A stretch of DNA of 64,000 bases from Limnohabitans sp. JirII-31 (lineage in GTDB: Bacteria; Pseudomonadota; Gammaproteobacteria; Burkholderiales; Burkholderiaceae_C): assembly GCF_002778315.1 (NCBI RefSeq), contig NZ_NESA01000003.1, positions 124,001-188,000 on the forward strand. The letters are read 5' to 3'. Position numbers and translations under genes: made by a program. Below, one piece after another: positions 7,200-16,572 of the stretch. The notes below the pieces were generated by a model that worked only from the letters and a program-made list of their open reading frames with translations, was not told the DNA's origin and did not search any database. Each line of letters starts with the position of its first letter. Positions within the stretch are counted from its first letter, which is position 1.

Positions 7200-8732
7200 A
7201 TGATAGACCCGAGTTTTGAATCAAGTTCAAACATACAACGAACCTCGCGTTTGGTTGTAACTGCGGGCGTTGCATTGGCAATTATTTTCTTGATCAATGC
7301 ATTTTTGACGACTTATCTGTTGCGCGAGAACACCATCAAAGACAAATCAGATGAGTTGGCGAATCTGACTTTCATCTTGTCTGAACATGCTTCCCAAACC
7401 ATATTTTCAGCAAACGCGGCGCTAGAAAGCGTACTCGACATTGTTGAGCTTTCCAAGATTGAATCCGAGAAAGCATTCGTTGAGTTTGCAAGTAAAAAAG
7501 AACAATTTGAACTATTACTCGCCAAAACCAAATCTAACGCCATCATCGATGTCTCAACATTTGTAGACAGCCATGGAAAAGTCATCAATTTTTCACGCGC
7601 TTACCCGCCCCCAAATATTGATTTGTCGGACAGGGATTACTTTATATTTCTAAGCAAAAACAATTACGAGAAAACTTATTTCAGTGCCCCCGTCCAAAAC
7701 AAAGGCAATGGGAAATGGGTGTTCTATCTGGCCCGCAGAGTCAATAACAGCCATGGACAATTTTTAGGGCTTGTTCTTGTTGGCGTGTCAGTCGAAATTT
7801 TCTCATCGCTCTATGAGCAAGTAGGCATCAACCTGGGCGAAGGCTCATCGATTTCGCTGTTCAGAGATGACAATATGCTGCTGACACGTTGGCCGTTCGT
7901 GAACCATGCAATTGGCACGATCAACACAAACCAATTGATACAGTCATCGTTAAATTCAACCAAACGGGGCGGTGTGATTCTGACTGACGCACCGTCGGTT
8001 TATTCGAGAAATCAACCCGCAGAGCGCATGGTATCTTTTCGTGCCGTCTCGGGTTATCCATTTGTCGTTGGCAGCATCATGTCCAAAGACCTGTATTTGG
8101 CCAACTGGTATAAAAGTTTGAGTGGCGTCTTAATCACTACGGGTTTCACACTGGTAACCTTGATTGTTGGCATTTTGTTGTTTTTGCATATTTATCGAAA
8201 AAATGCGCGGGTCAGTTTCATGGCACATCATGATGTTCTGACAGAACTCCCTAATCGCATTTTGATTGCGGATCGACTGGTTGTTTCTTTAGAAAATGCC
8301 AAGCAACAAAAAACAAAGTTCGCTGTGATGTTCATTGATCTGGATAATTTGAAAACGATCAATGACTCACACAGCCATAACGCAGGAGACTTTGCTCTGA
8401 AAGAAGTTGCATCCAGAATGCGTTCGTGCATTCGTAAGTCAGATACGCTGGGTCGAATCGGTGGAGATGAATTTGTAGTGATCCTGCCAAACATCGAATC
8501 AGAAGCAGATGTGCTCCAAGTGGCAGAGAAAATTCGACATGCCATCAGTAGCCCTATCCTTTTCGAAGGGGCCCGTCTCTCAACAAGTGCCAGCATTGGC
8601 ATTGCCTTGTTTCCAGACCACGGTGACAACGAAGCTGACCTGATGAGCAATGCCGACATGGCCATGTATGAAGCAAAAAATAGCGGAAAAAACAACATCA
8701 GCATTGCGCACAAAGTAATTACATCAACTTAG
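7200..8732 (+). CDS. membrane diguanylate cyclase with periplasmic Cache-type sensor
   Basis: The 510-residue product has a first membrane helix (about 19-41), a periplasmic region of about 260 residues with Cache/PDC-like features (DLSDRDYF at 141-148, a large ligand-binding fold), a second helix (about 309-331) and a C-terminal GGDEF domain. The active-site loop GGDEF (421-425) is intact. An RxxD inhibitory site (RKSD, 412-415) lies five residues before it, so product feedback is expected. It makes cyclic di-GMP in response to an extracellular ligand, probably a small organic acid or amino acid. The BLUF-EAL gene begins 34 bases downstream, so synthesis and breakdown are paired in one operon. 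Confidence 0.92.
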   Translation: MIDPSFESSSNIQRTSRLVVTAGVALAIIFLINAFLTTYLLRENTIKDKSDELANLTFILSEHASQTIFSANAALESVLDIVELSKIESEKAFVEFASKKEQFELLLAKTKSNAIIDVSTFVDSHGKVINFSRAYPPPNIDLSDRDYFIFLSKNNYEKTYFSAPVQNKGNGKWVFYLARRVNNSHGQFLGLVLVGVSVEIFSSLYEQVGINLGEGSSISLFRDDNMLLTRWPFVNHAIGTINTNQLIQSSLNSTKRGGVILTDAPSVYSRNQPAERMVSFRAVSGYPFVVGSIMSKDLYLANWYKSLSGVLITTGFTLVTLIVGILLFLHIYRKNARVSFMAHHDVLTELPNRILIADRLVVSLENAKQQKTKFAVMFIDLDNLKTINDSHSHNAGDFALKEVASRMRSCIRKSDTLGRIGGDEFVVILPNIESEADVLQVAEKIRHAISSPILFEGARLSTSASIGIALFPDHGDNEADLMSNADMAMYEAKNSGKNNISIAHKVITST

Positions 8733-8766
8733 GTGATGTCCACGACTTTCACCACAGGTTGTTCCT

Positions 8767-9993
8767 ATGCTGTCTCAACTCATTTACCGCAGTCATGCAC
8801 TCACCGATCTCAGCGACGTTGAGTTAGAGAAAATCGTTTCAACCTCCCAACTCAATAACAAGAGCTTAAACATCACAGGCATTTTGTTGTACGCGGACAA
8901 ATACTTTATGCAGGTGCTAGAAGGACCAACCCGTGAGGTTGAACGATTATTCGCCCGCATTCAAAGTGATGACAGACACACAGAGGTGGTGCTCGTCTCT
9001 GTTCACCCCATCCATCTGAGACGGTTCGACCAATGGTCCATGCAATGGGTACCGGCTTCAAAATATTCGGGAAATGGACTGCCAGTCAAAGCCGTGCCTT
9101 CGGATCTGATCGCCGCGTATTTAAACTTTGATGACCGCACGAGTCGAATTCTTGATGCATTTATTCAAGGCCGTTGGAGGTCAACGCCAACGCATACCCC
9201 GCCTCCTTGGCGTACACATGATTTCTCGCCCCCCATCACTCAAAGTCAGAGTACGACATCCACAACACCCATACCCATATCGTTTGCTTTTCAGCCCATC
9301 GTAGAGACGAGCTCTGGAGAGGTGGTTGCTTTTGAGGCTCTGATCAGAGGACCCACAGGAGAGCTGGCAATGGACTTTCTCAATGGTGTATCAACCGCAG
9401 ATGTTCACCGCTTTGATCTTGAGTCAAAAGCAGATGCCATCCAGCGTGCGGCACAACTGGGGATCCGCTGCCGACTCGCCGTTAACCTCTTACCTAAATC
9501 GCTGACGAATGCGCCTGAAGCGGTAAGTTTCTTGATCAAACAAATACGGACCTGCGGCATCAAACCCGAGCAGTTGATCGTGGAACTGACTGAGGAAGAG
9601 GCCATCGCCAATCCCCTGCTGTTTCAAAATATGGTGCGCCAACTGCGCGCATCAGGCATCCAAATCGCTATTGATGATTTCGGTGCAGGCTATGCGGGGC
9701 TATCTTTGTTGGCGGAATTTCAGCCAGACATATTGAAAATAGACAAAAAAATTATTCAAGGCGTCGCAGCAAACGGCCCGCGCCAAGCTATCGTGCGCGC
9801 CATCGTCGAGTTTTGTATCTGCCTTGGTATACGGGTAATCGCCGAAGGTATCGAAAACCAGGAAGACTGGCAATGGCTGGAGTCAGCGGGCGTTCATTGG
9901 TTTCAAGGTAATCTGTACGCAGAACCTGGACTCAACCAGATTCCCACAATCAATTGGCCGCTACCGCACAAAGAATTCTCTACCCCTCGATAA
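8767..9993 (+). CDS. BLUF-EAL blue-light-regulated cyclic di-GMP phosphodiesterase
   Basis: Residues 1-95 form a BLUF domain that binds FAD. The photocycle residues known from AppA map to Tyr7, Asn31, Gln49, Trp90 and Met92. After a Pro/Thr-rich linker (about 138-170) comes an EAL domain with E190-A191-L192, Asn240, Glu273, the DDFGAG pair Asp303-Asp304, Lys324 in DILKID and AEGIE near 360, so it should hydrolyse cyclic di-GMP. The arrangement is that of BlrP1-type light-activated phosphodiesterases. It lies 34 bases after a diguanylate cyclase gene. The host carries bacteriochlorophyll genes, so blue-light control of surface attachment or motility makes biological sense. Confidence 0.93.
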   Translation: MLSQLIYRSHALTDLSDVELEKIVSTSQLNNKSLNITGILLYADKYFMQVLEGPTREVERLFARIQSDDRHTEVVLVSVHPIHLRRFDQWSMQWVPASKYSGNGLPVKAVPSDLIAAYLNFDDRTSRILDAFIQGRWRSTPTHTPPPWRTHDFSPPITQSQSTTSTTPIPISFAFQPIVETSSGEVVAFEALIRGPTGELAMDFLNGVSTADVHRFDLESKADAIQRAAQLGIRCRLAVNLLPKSLTNAPEAVSFLIKQIRTCGIKPEQLIVELTEEEAIANPLLFQNMVRQLRASGIQIAIDDFGAGYAGLSLLAEFQPDILKIDKKIIQGVAANGPRQAIVRAIVEFCICLGIRVIAEGIENQEDWQWLESAGVHWFQGNLYAEPGLNQIPTINWPLPHKEFSTPR

Positions 9994-10002
9994 CGGCCTA
10001 CG

Positions 10003-10890
10003 TCAAGATGCGTTCGATTTTCGTTGCACGAACAAGGGAATGATCTGCGGCATCAGCGATTGCGGATCGCCTTGTGTGCAAGCTATCTCCAACGTGCGCT
10101 TGACGGCGTCAGCCACCGTGTGATCGGCTTGCGTGTCCTGCGCCATGGCGTTGTAGTAACTCAAATCCTTGAGTGCATTCGCCAAAGTAAAACGCAAACC
10201 CGAGGGATCTCCTGAAACTAAAAATGGTTTCAAGCGCTCCAAGGCGGCGCCCCAACCTCCCCCCATCGCCAACACATCCACAAATGTTTGTGCGTTGACA
10301 CCCGCAAGCTCAGCACATGCGGCAGCTTCAGCCAGCAAGGTCACGGAGCCCAGCGAGACATAGTTGTGCAACAGTTTCATACGGTGACCTGCCCCGATGG
10401 CCCCCACATGCACAATATTCTCTGCAAAACACGACAAGATGTGCTTGCACTCTTCAAACAAGGCCACATCCCCACCCACCAGTAAGTTCAACCGCCCCTC
10501 TGCCGCTTCCTTGGGGGTTCGAGTCATGGGTGCGTCTAGAAATCTCCCCCCACTGGCCATCACCAACTCAGCGACTTTTTCAGTAGAAGACGGTACTGCC
10601 GTAGAGCAATCAATGACGATGGTTCCAGGCTGCATCCCTTTCAACACACCGTCTTCACCCATCAACACCGCCTCGACTTGAGGCGTGCCCGTGACACACA
10701 AGATCACCAGATCGGAATGTACAGCCAACTCTTTCGGCGTTTTGAATGTTTGAGCTCCATGAGCTCGTAACGTATCAAGGGGCTGATTACCCGGATGCTC
10801 CAGCACAGACAAGCTTTGACCATGCTTGAGCAGGTTGGAGGCAATGCCATGGCCCATCATGCCGATACCGATCATTCCGATTTTTTTCAT
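10003..10890 (-). CDS. NAD(P)-dependent beta-hydroxyacid dehydrogenase (3-hydroxyisobutyrate dehydrogenase / GarR family)
   Basis: The 295-residue product starts at the ATG at 10890, after GGAGCAG. It begins with the Rossmann motif GIGMMG (8-13). The substrate-binding signature appears as DAPMTRTPKEAAEGRL, where family members have DAPVSGG-type residues, so the usual Ser-Gly-Gly is altered to Thr-Arg-Thr. The catalytic Lys is in the GHRMKLLHNY segment, where the family usually has GxxxKxxNN. It likely oxidises or reduces a small hydroxyacid such as 3-hydroxyisobutyrate or tartronate semialdehyde. The altered loop suggests a different substrate. It converges on the BLUF-EAL gene and is monocistronic. 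Confidence 0.8.
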   Translation of the reverse strand: MKKIGMIGIGMMGHGIASNLLKHGQSLSVLEHPGNQPLDTLRAHGAQTFKTPKELAVHSDLVILCVTGTPQVEAVLMGEDGVLKGMQPGTIVIDCSTAVPSSTEKVAELVMASGGRFLDAPMTRTPKEAAEGRLNLLVGGDVALFEECKHILSCFAENIVHVGAIGAGHRMKLLHNYVSLGSVTLLAEAAACAELAGVNAQTFVDVLAMGGGWGAALERLKPFLVSGDPSGLRFTLANALKDLSYYNAMAQDTQADHTVADAVKRTLEIACTQGDPQSLMPQIIPLFVQRKSNAS

Positions 10891-10936
10891 CTCTGCTCCG
10901 ATTGCCAATTGCGCGAATTGGCACAGTAGGTGATGT

Positions 10937-10973
10937 AAAGAAAAAAGCACCGAGAGTTTCCTCTAGGTGCTTT
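10937..10973 (-). terminator. rho-independent terminator after tRNA-Val
   Basis: On the minus strand AAAGCACC pairs with GGTGCTTT around an inner AGAG/CTCT stem, followed by a T-rich tract. It starts 16 bases past the 3' end of the tRNA. Confidence 0.7.
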
Positions 10974-10988
10974 GTTTCATGGGTGTTT

Positions 10989-11063
10989 TGGTGGGCAGTA
11001 CAAGTTTCGAACTTGTGACCCCTGCAGTGTGAATGCAGTGCTCTACCCCTGAGCTAACCGCCC
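10989..11063 (-). tRNA. tRNA-Val(CAC)
   Basis: A full cloverleaf is visible: acceptor stem GGGCGGT/ACTGCCC, a D arm with AGCTCAGGGGTAGAGC, an anticodon stem CTGCA/TGCAG with loop TTCACAC (anticodon CAC, reads GTG), and a T arm with TTCGAAA. The 3' CCA is encoded. It lies downstream of dnaQ on the same strand and has its own terminator. Confidence 0.95.
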
Positions 11064-11088
11064 TATTCCATCTCTGGAAAGATCAATA

Positions 11089-11802
11089 TTATGCCACAAG
11101 ATTTTCGAATTTTCGCCAAACAGTTTGTCCACCGCTCGACTTATCCAATTGAACGAGCACCTCGCTATGTTGTAAGCGCTCTTGTTCAGACGCTGTGATC
11201 ACGGGCAGCTCAAAGCCACTCAGGTCCACATATTCGGTGGTACGGCTTTGGTCATCGGTGCTCTCCGCCTCCATCAACAAGGCATCTTGCCCACGCGTCA
11301 TGTTGATGTAGACGTCGGCCAACAGTTCGGCATCGAGCAAGGCTCCGTGCAAAGTACGTCCAGAGTTGTCCACTTCCAAGCGATCGCACAATGAATCCAG
11401 TGAGTTACGTTTACCTGGGAACATTTCCTTGGCCATCACCAACGTGTCGGTGATGCTGCTCACATAGCTTGTGAACGGTTTGTGTCCCACTTGCCCCAGC
11501 TCTTTGTTGAGGAAGCTCACATCAAATGGTGCGTTGTGAATCAGCACTTCGGCGTCTTGCAGGTAATCGACCAACTGCTGAGCCACTTCAACAAATTTGG
11601 GTTTGTCGCGCAAGAACTCATTGCTGATGCCGTGCACCTTCAGTGCGTCTTCGTGGCTGTCTCGCTCTGGGTTCAAATAAAAATGCAAGTTGTTGCCTGT
11701 AAGCTTGCGATTGACGAGCTCGACACAACCAATTTCAATGATTCGATCACCAGCCTCTGCCGACAGGCCGGTGGTTTCGGTGTCTAGAAAAATTTGACGC
11801 AT
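11089..11802 (-). CDS. dnaQ: DNA polymerase III epsilon subunit (3'-5' proofreading exonuclease)
   Basis: The 237-residue product has the three exonuclease motifs of the DnaQ/DEDDh family: DTET (Asp7 and Glu9), the HNAPFD motif near residue 90-100 and the LLDAELLADVY motif (with HGALLDAE) near 155. Length and the C-terminal alpha-subunit-binding tail fit epsilon. It proofreads newly made DNA in the replicase core. The start codon lies two bases after the stop of fdx, so it appears to be transcribed with the isc operon, which would tie it to iron-sulfur regulation. A separate internal promoter is possible and cannot be excluded. Confidence 0.95.
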   Translation of the reverse strand: MRQIFLDTETTGLSAEAGDRIIEIGCVELVNRKLTGNNLHFYLNPERDSHEDALKVHGISNEFLRDKPKFVEVAQQLVDYLQDAEVLIHNAPFDVSFLNKELGQVGHKPFTSYVSSITDTLVMAKEMFPGKRNSLDSLCDRLEVDNSGRTLHGALLDAELLADVYINMTRGQDALLMEAESTDDQSRTTEYVDLSGFELPVITASEQERLQHSEVLVQLDKSSGGQTVWRKFENLVA

Positions 11803-11804
11803 GG

Positions 11805-12143
11805 TCAGTGGTTTTCTTTGGCGTGGTTGATGGTGTATTTTGGAATTTCAATCACCAGATTTTTTTGCGCCACGATGGCTTGACAACTCAAGCGCGAATT
11901 AGGCTCCAAGCCCCAGGCGCGATCAAGCAAGTCTTCTTCGGTCTCTTCCAAGTCGTTGAGCGAGTTGAACCCCTCGCGCACCACCACATGGCAGGTGGTG
12001 CAGGCACAGCTCATGTCGCAGGCATGTTCGATGTTGATGTGGTTCTCCAACAAGGCTTCGCAAATGGTGCTGCCCGAAGCCACCTGGATCTCGGTACCCT
12101 GTGGGCAAAGTTCGGCATGGGGCAAAATTTTGATAACAGGCAT
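11805..12143 (-). CDS. fdx: 2Fe-2S ferredoxin, Isc type
   Basis: This 112-residue ferredoxin has the adrenodoxin-type cluster pattern: Cys residues in ACDMSCACTTCH and a fourth Cys in RLSCQAIV. It supplies electrons during iron-sulfur cluster assembly on IscU. Its ATG overlaps the hscA stop as TAATG, so translation is coupled. It is the last classical gene of the isc operon and is followed by dnaQ. Confidence 0.95.
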   Translation of the reverse strand: MPVIKILPHAELCPQGTEIQVASGSTICEALLENHINIEHACDMSCACTTCHVVVREGFNSLNDLEETEEDLLDRAWGLEPNSRLSCQAIVAQKNLVIEIPKYTINHAKENH

Positions 12144-13999
12144 TACAAAGTCTCGATGTTTTGACCAGCCAAGGCATGCTGGATTCCACGGTTCATACGT
12201 TGGGCGGCAAAGGCCTCGGTACCCTTGGCCAGTGCTTCAGTGGCAGCTTCAATGGCGGCAGCGTCCGGCAACTGTTTAGCCGCCAGGGTCGCTGCCATCA
12301 ACGCTTCAATGTTCGCGCGTGACTCTGCTGACAGCAAGTCACCATCGGCTTGCAACGCACTTTGGGTGGCCAGCCACATGCGATCGGCATCGACCCGAGC
12401 TTCCACCAAGGCACGTGCTTGGATGTCTTGTTCAGCCGTTTTGAAACTATCTTGCAGCATGTGGGCAATTTGATCGTCCGACAAGCCATAGCTTGGCTTG
12501 ACGGTGATACTCGCCTCCAGGCCACTCATTTGTTCGCGGGCTGCCACGCTGAGCAAACCGTCAGCATCGACCGTGAAGGTCACACGGATGCGTGCAGCGC
12601 CAGCGGCCATGGGTGGGATTCCGCGCAACTCAAAACGGGCCAAACTGCGGCAATCGGTCACCAGATCGCGCTCACCTTGCACCACATGCAAGGCCAGCGC
12701 AGTTTGACCATCTTGGTACGTGGTGAAGTCTTGCGCCATGGCGGTAGGAATGGTTTGGTTGCGCGGCACGATGCGCTCGACCAAACCACCCATGGTCTCG
12801 ATTCCCAGGGACAAGGGAATCACATCCAGCAACAACAGCTCTCCGTCCGGGTTGTTCCCAGCCAATTGGTTCGCCTGAATGGCAGCACCCAAGGCAACAA
12901 CTTCATCTGGGTTCAGGTTGTTCAAGGGCACACGCCCCAGCAAGGCCTCGACCGCCGACTGAATTTGTGGCATCCGGGTTGAACCACCCACCATGACCAC
13001 GCCTTGCACATCGTCTTTGCTGAGCTTGGCATCGCGCAAAGCTTTGCGCACCGCCGCCAGGGTACGTTGTGTGAGCGCAGCCGTGGCTCCTTCGAATTCA
13101 GCACGCGACACCGTGTGCGTCACATCACCGCCAGACAGTGACACGGCAAACGTGACGGACATGCTGGACGACAAGGCCTCTTTGCAAGCGCGTGCAGCCA
13201 CCATCACACGCGCTTTGTCGGCGGGTGTGTCAATACGACAGCCTGTGGCTGTTTGCACATGGTCAGCCAAGGCGCGGTCATAGTCATCCCCGCCCAAAGC
13301 GGAATCACCGCCCGTCGCGAGCACCTCAAACACCCCACGGGTGAGACGCAGAATCGAAATATCAAACGTGCCGCCGCCCAAGTCGTACACGGCATACACA
13401 CCTTCGCTGGCTTGGTCCAAGCCATAAGCAATGGCGGCCGCTGTGGGCTCATTGATCAAACGCAGCACATTCAAGCCTGCCAATTGCGCTGCGTCTTTGG
13501 TGGCTTGGCGCTGCGCATCGTCAAAGTACGCAGGCACGGTGATCACGGCACCATACAGGTCGTCGTTGAAAGTGTCTTCAGCACGGAAACGCAAGGTGGC
13601 CAGAATTTCAGCACTCACCTCGACAGGGGATTTATCACCGGCACGGGTATGAATAGCCAGCATGCCTGGCTTGTCGACAAATTGGTAAGGCAGTTTGTCG
13701 CGGTTGGCAATATCGGCCACACCCCGACCCATGAATCGTTTGACCGACACCAAGGTGTTTTGTGGGTCATCGGCTTGCGCGAGCAAGGCCACACGGCCAA
13801 TTTGACGGCCATCGCCCTCTAGGTAACGCACCGCGGAGGGCAAGATCACCTCGCCCTCGCTGTCGGGCAGGCACTCGGCCACGCCATGGCGCACGCTGGC
13901 AACCAACGAGTGAGTGGTGCCCAGGTCAATGCCCACCGCAATTCGCCGCTGGTGTGGATCGGGGGCCTGACCGGGTTCTGAAATTTGTAACAAAGCCAT
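12143..13999 (-). CDS. hscA: Fe-S cluster assembly Hsp70 chaperone HscA
   Basis: A 618-residue Hsp70 of the HscA subfamily. The ATPase domain starts with [12 protein letters not shown] (about residue 23) and contains the [15 protein letters not shown] phosphate loop near 195. The substrate domain begins near 385 ([16 protein letters not shown]). HscA binds the LPPVK loop of IscU and, with HscB, drives cluster transfer by ATP hydrolysis. It lies between hscB and fdx in the operon, with about 33 bases to the hscB stop. Confidence 0.96.
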   Translation of the reverse strand: MALLQISEPGQAPDPHQRRIAVGIDLGTTHSLVASVRHGVAECLPDSEGEVILPSAVRYLEGDGRQIGRVALLAQADDPQNTLVSVKRFMGRGVADIANRDKLPYQFVDKPGMLAIHTRAGDKSPVEVSAEILATLRFRAEDTFNDDLYGAVITVPAYFDDAQRQATKDAAQLAGLNVLRLINEPTAAAIAYGLDQASEGVYAVYDLGGGTFDISILRLTRGVFEVLATGGDSALGGDDYDRALADHVQTATGCRIDTPADKARVMVAARACKEALSSSMSVTFAVSLSGGDVTHTVSRAEFEGATAALTQRTLAAVRKALRDAKLSKDDVQGVVMVGGSTRMPQIQSAVEALLGRVPLNNLNPDEVVALGAAIQANQLAGNNPDGELLLLDVIPLSLGIETMGGLVERIVPRNQTIPTAMAQDFTTYQDGQTALALHVVQGERDLVTDCRSLARFELRGIPPMAAGAARIRVTFTVDADGLLSVAAREQMSGLEASITVKPSYGLSDDQIAHMLQDSFKTAEQDIQARALVEARVDADRMWLATQSALQADGDLLSAESRANIEALMAATLAAKQLPDAAAIEAATEALAKGTEAFAAQRMNRGIQHALAGQNIETL

Positions 14000-14032
14000 G
14001 GTGTGTATTGTCGCTTTTAGGCTTGGTTTGTC

Positions 14033-14581
14033 TTATCGGGCATCGAGTGCATCGAGCCGCTGTTCAATGTCTTTGGCAAAGCGCTCAATGAACATCAGCG
14101 CCCTCACCTCTTGTGCAGCCTGAGGTAAATCATGGATCACATCAATGCAGTGTTCACAACGGCTCAGGCCCTCTTGGTGGGCAAGCTTGACTTCGTCGTG
14201 CAGGGTCTCCAAAGTCGCCAGGTCAGTGGCCTCATCCAAAGCTTCACGCCAGCTCATTTGCTGCATCAAAAAAGCGGTGGGCATGGCGGTATTGTTTTCC
14301 GCTTGGATAGGCGCACCGCCTAACTCACACAAGTAGGCAGCACGGCGCAGTGGATCTTTCAGGCGCTGGTACGCCTCATTGATGCGCACCGACCATTGCA
14401 TGGCCACGCGTTGCGCCGCTGTGCCTTGGTTTGAAAATTTGTCGGGGTGGGCTTCGCGCTGCAAGTCTTTCCAACGGGCATCAAGCTCTGCCCGGTTTTG
14501 GGCAAAGCGTTGCGGAAGATCAAACAGCACAAAGTCGTTGACGGCCAGCTGCACAGACAGCGGCAAGTCTGAGGCGCTCAC
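14033..14581 (-). CDS. hscB: Fe-S assembly co-chaperone HscB (J-domain protein)
   Basis: The protein has an N-terminal J domain with the HPD motif (in REAHPDKFSNQG) and a C-terminal helical domain that binds IscU. It stimulates the HscA ATPase. I chose the GTG at 14581, one base after the iscA stop, because homologues begin shortly before NDFVLF. An ATG at 14626 inside iscA is in frame but has no ribosome site and would add 15 residues. From the GTG the product is 182 residues, the usual length is about 170-175. Confidence 0.93.
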   Translation of the reverse strand: MSASDLPLSVQLAVNDFVLFDLPQRFAQNRAELDARWKDLQREAHPDKFSNQGTAAQRVAMQWSVRINEAYQRLKDPLRRAAYLCELGGAPIQAENNTAMPTAFLMQQMSWREALDEATDLATLETLHDEVKLAHQEGLSRCEHCIDVIHDLPQAAQEVRALMFIERFAKDIEQRLDALDAR

Positions 14582-14582
14582 G

Positions 14583-14906
14583 TCAGATCCGGAACGACTC
14601 ACCGCAGCCGCAGCGGTCGCGTTCATTCGGATTGATGAACTTGAAACCTTCGTTCAAGCCTTCGCGCACAAAGTCCAACTGCGTGCCATCGATGTAGGCC
14701 AAGCTTTTGGGATCGACCAACACCTTGACGCCGTGGTCTTCAAAAATCACGTCCTCCGGCGAGGATTCGTCCACGTACTCCAGCTTGTAGGCCAAGCCAG
14801 AGCAACCGGTGGTTTTGACGCCTAAACGGACGCCCACGCCTTTGCCACGTTTGGCCAAGTAACGAGTGACGTGCCGTGCAGCGGCTTCTGTCAAAGTGAC
14901 GGACAT
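14583..14906 (-). CDS. iscA: A-type iron-sulfur carrier IscA
   Basis: The 107-residue product has the three conserved cysteines of A-type carriers: one in TTGCSGLAY and two in the C-terminal CGCGESF. The start at 14906 gives [12 protein letters not shown], the family N-terminus; the longer upstream frame lacks homology. IscA delivers iron or 4Fe-4S clusters to targets. It lies 16 bases after iscU and directly before hscB. Confidence 0.95.
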   Translation of the reverse strand: MSVTLTEAAARHVTRYLAKRGKGVGVRLGVKTTGCSGLAYKLEYVDESSPEDVIFEDHGVKVLVDPKSLAYIDGTQLDFVREGLNEGFKFINPNERDRCGCGESFRI

Positions 14907-14922
14907 CTTGGTTCTCAGTGAA

Positions 14923-15309
14923 TCAGTGGGCGTGTTTCTTTTTGTAGTCATCCACGGCGGCCTTGATGGCGTCTTCAGCCAAGATGGAGCAGTGAATTTT
15001 CACGGGCGGCAGTGCGAGCTCTTCAGCGATCTCGCTGTTTTTCAAAGCAGCCGCTTGGTCCAGGGTTTTGCCCTTGACCCATTCAGTCACCAACGAGCTA
15101 GACGCAATGGCTGAGCCACAGCCATAAGTTTTGAAACGTGCATCTTCGATCACACCGGTAACCGGGTTGACCTTGATTTGTAACTTCATCACGTCGCCGC
15201 AAGCTGGTGCACCGACCATGCCGGTGCCCACAGATTCGTCGCCCTTGTCAAACGAGCCCACGTTGCGGGGGTTTTCATAGTGGTCAATGACCTTTTCGCT
15301 GTATGCCAT
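14923..15309 (-). CDS. iscU: Fe-S cluster scaffold protein IscU
   Basis: The 128-residue scaffold begins [16 protein letters not shown], typical of IscU. It carries the three cluster cysteines (GAPACGD, TYGCGSA and KIHCS), the key Asp in CGDVM and the LPPVK loop bound by HscA. New 2Fe-2S clusters are built on it with sulfur from IscS. It follows iscS by 21 bases. Confidence 0.97.
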   Translation of the reverse strand: MAYSEKVIDHYENPRNVGSFDKGDESVGTGMVGAPACGDVMKLQIKVNPVTGVIEDARFKTYGCGSAIASSSLVTEWVKGKTLDQAAALKNSEIAEELALPPVKIHCSILAEDAIKAAVDDYKKKHAH

Positions 15310-15330
15310 GGTGTAACTCCCGTCTATTGT

Positions 15331-16545
15331 TTAATGCGCAGCCCATTGGATGGTGCTGATGTCAATGCCGTCTTTGTACATGTCCCACAAGGGGCTCAAG
15401 TCGCGCAACTTACCCACGTTCTCACGGATGGTGGCAATGGCGTAATCGATTTCTTCTTCGGTGGAGAAGCGGCCAATCGTCATGCGCAAACTGCTGTGGG
15501 CCAACTCGTCGCTGCGGCCCAAGGCACGCAGCACATAGCTGGGTTCCAAGCTGGCCGAGGTGCAGGCAGAGCCTGATGAGACCGCCAAACCTTTGATGCC
15601 CATGATGAGTGACTCACCTTCCACATAGTTGAAGCTGATGTTGAGGTTGTGGGGCACGCGGTGTTCGAGGTTGCCGTTGACAAACACTTGCTCCATGTCA
15701 GTCAAACCGTCGAGCAAGCGTTTTTGCAAGGCACGGGCCTTGGCCACGTCTTGCGCCATTTCAAGTTTAGCCAAACGGAAGGCTTCTCCCATACCCACAC
15801 ACTGGTGCGTGGGCAAGGTGCCGCTGCGCATGCCGCGCTCATGCCCCCCCCCGTGCATCTGGGCTTCCAAACGCACACGTGGTTTACGACGCACGTACAA
15901 GGCACCAATGCCTTTGGGGCCATAAGTTTTGTGTGAAGCCAAGCTCATCAAATCGACCGGCAAGGTCTGCATGTCGATCTCTACCTTGCCCGTGGATTGC
16001 GCCGCATCAACGTGGAAGATGATGCCTTTTTCGCGACACAACTGGCCAATCGCCGTGATGTCTTGGATCACACCGATTTCGTTGTTGACGTGCATGACAC
16101 TGATCAAAATGGTGTCTGGGCGAATGGCCGCCTTGAGCACGTCCATGTTCAACATGCCGTCTTCTTGCACGTCGAGGTAGCTCACCTCAAAGCCTTGCCG
16201 CTCGAGCTCACGCATGGTGTCCAGCACCGCCTTGTGCTCGGTCTTGACGGTGATCAAGTGCTTGCCCTTGGACTTGTAAAAGTGTGCAGCACCTTTCAAG
16301 GCCAGGTTGTTGGACTCGGTGGCACCCGACGTCCACACAATTTCGCGTGGGTCAGCACCAATCAAGGCAGCCACATCAGCGCGGGCTTTTTCAACAGCTT
16401 CTTCGGCCGCCCAGCCCCAAGCGTGGCTGCGGGATGCGGGGTTGCCAAAGCTCTCACGCAACCATGGAATCATTGCGTCGACCACGCGTGGGTCAACGGG
16501 GTTGGTTGAAGCGTAGTCGAGATAAATCGGGAAATGAGGCGTCAT
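15331..16545 (-). CDS. iscS: cysteine desulfurase IscS
   Basis: This 404-residue PLP enzyme has the Lys motif SHKTYGPKG and the mobile catalytic Cys in [16 protein letters not shown], the group I form. It takes sulfur from cysteine and passes it to IscU and to tRNA-thiolation proteins. The N-terminus ([16 protein letters not shown]) and the C-terminus ([10 protein letters not shown]) match IscS. It lies 27 bases after iscR in the operon. Confidence 0.97.
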   Translation of the reverse strand: MTPHFPIYLDYASTNPVDPRVVDAMIPWLRESFGNPASRSHAWGWAAEEAVEKARADVAALIGADPREIVWTSGATESNNLALKGAAHFYKSKGKHLITVKTEHKAVLDTMRELERQGFEVSYLDVQEDGMLNMDVLKAAIRPDTILISVMHVNNEIGVIQDITAIGQLCREKGIIFHVDAAQSTGKVEIDMQTLPVDLMSLASHKTYGPKGIGALYVRRKPRVRLEAQMHGGGHERGMRSGTLPTHQCVGMGEAFRLAKLEMAQDVAKARALQKRLLDGLTDMEQVFVNGNLEHRVPHNLNISFNYVEGESLIMGIKGLAVSSGSACTSASLEPSYVLRALGRSDELAHSSLRMTIGRFSTEEEIDYAIATIRENVGKLRDLSPLWDMYKDGIDISTIQWAAH

Positions 16546-16572
16546 GTGGATACGAGCTCTGAAAAAAAGGGG

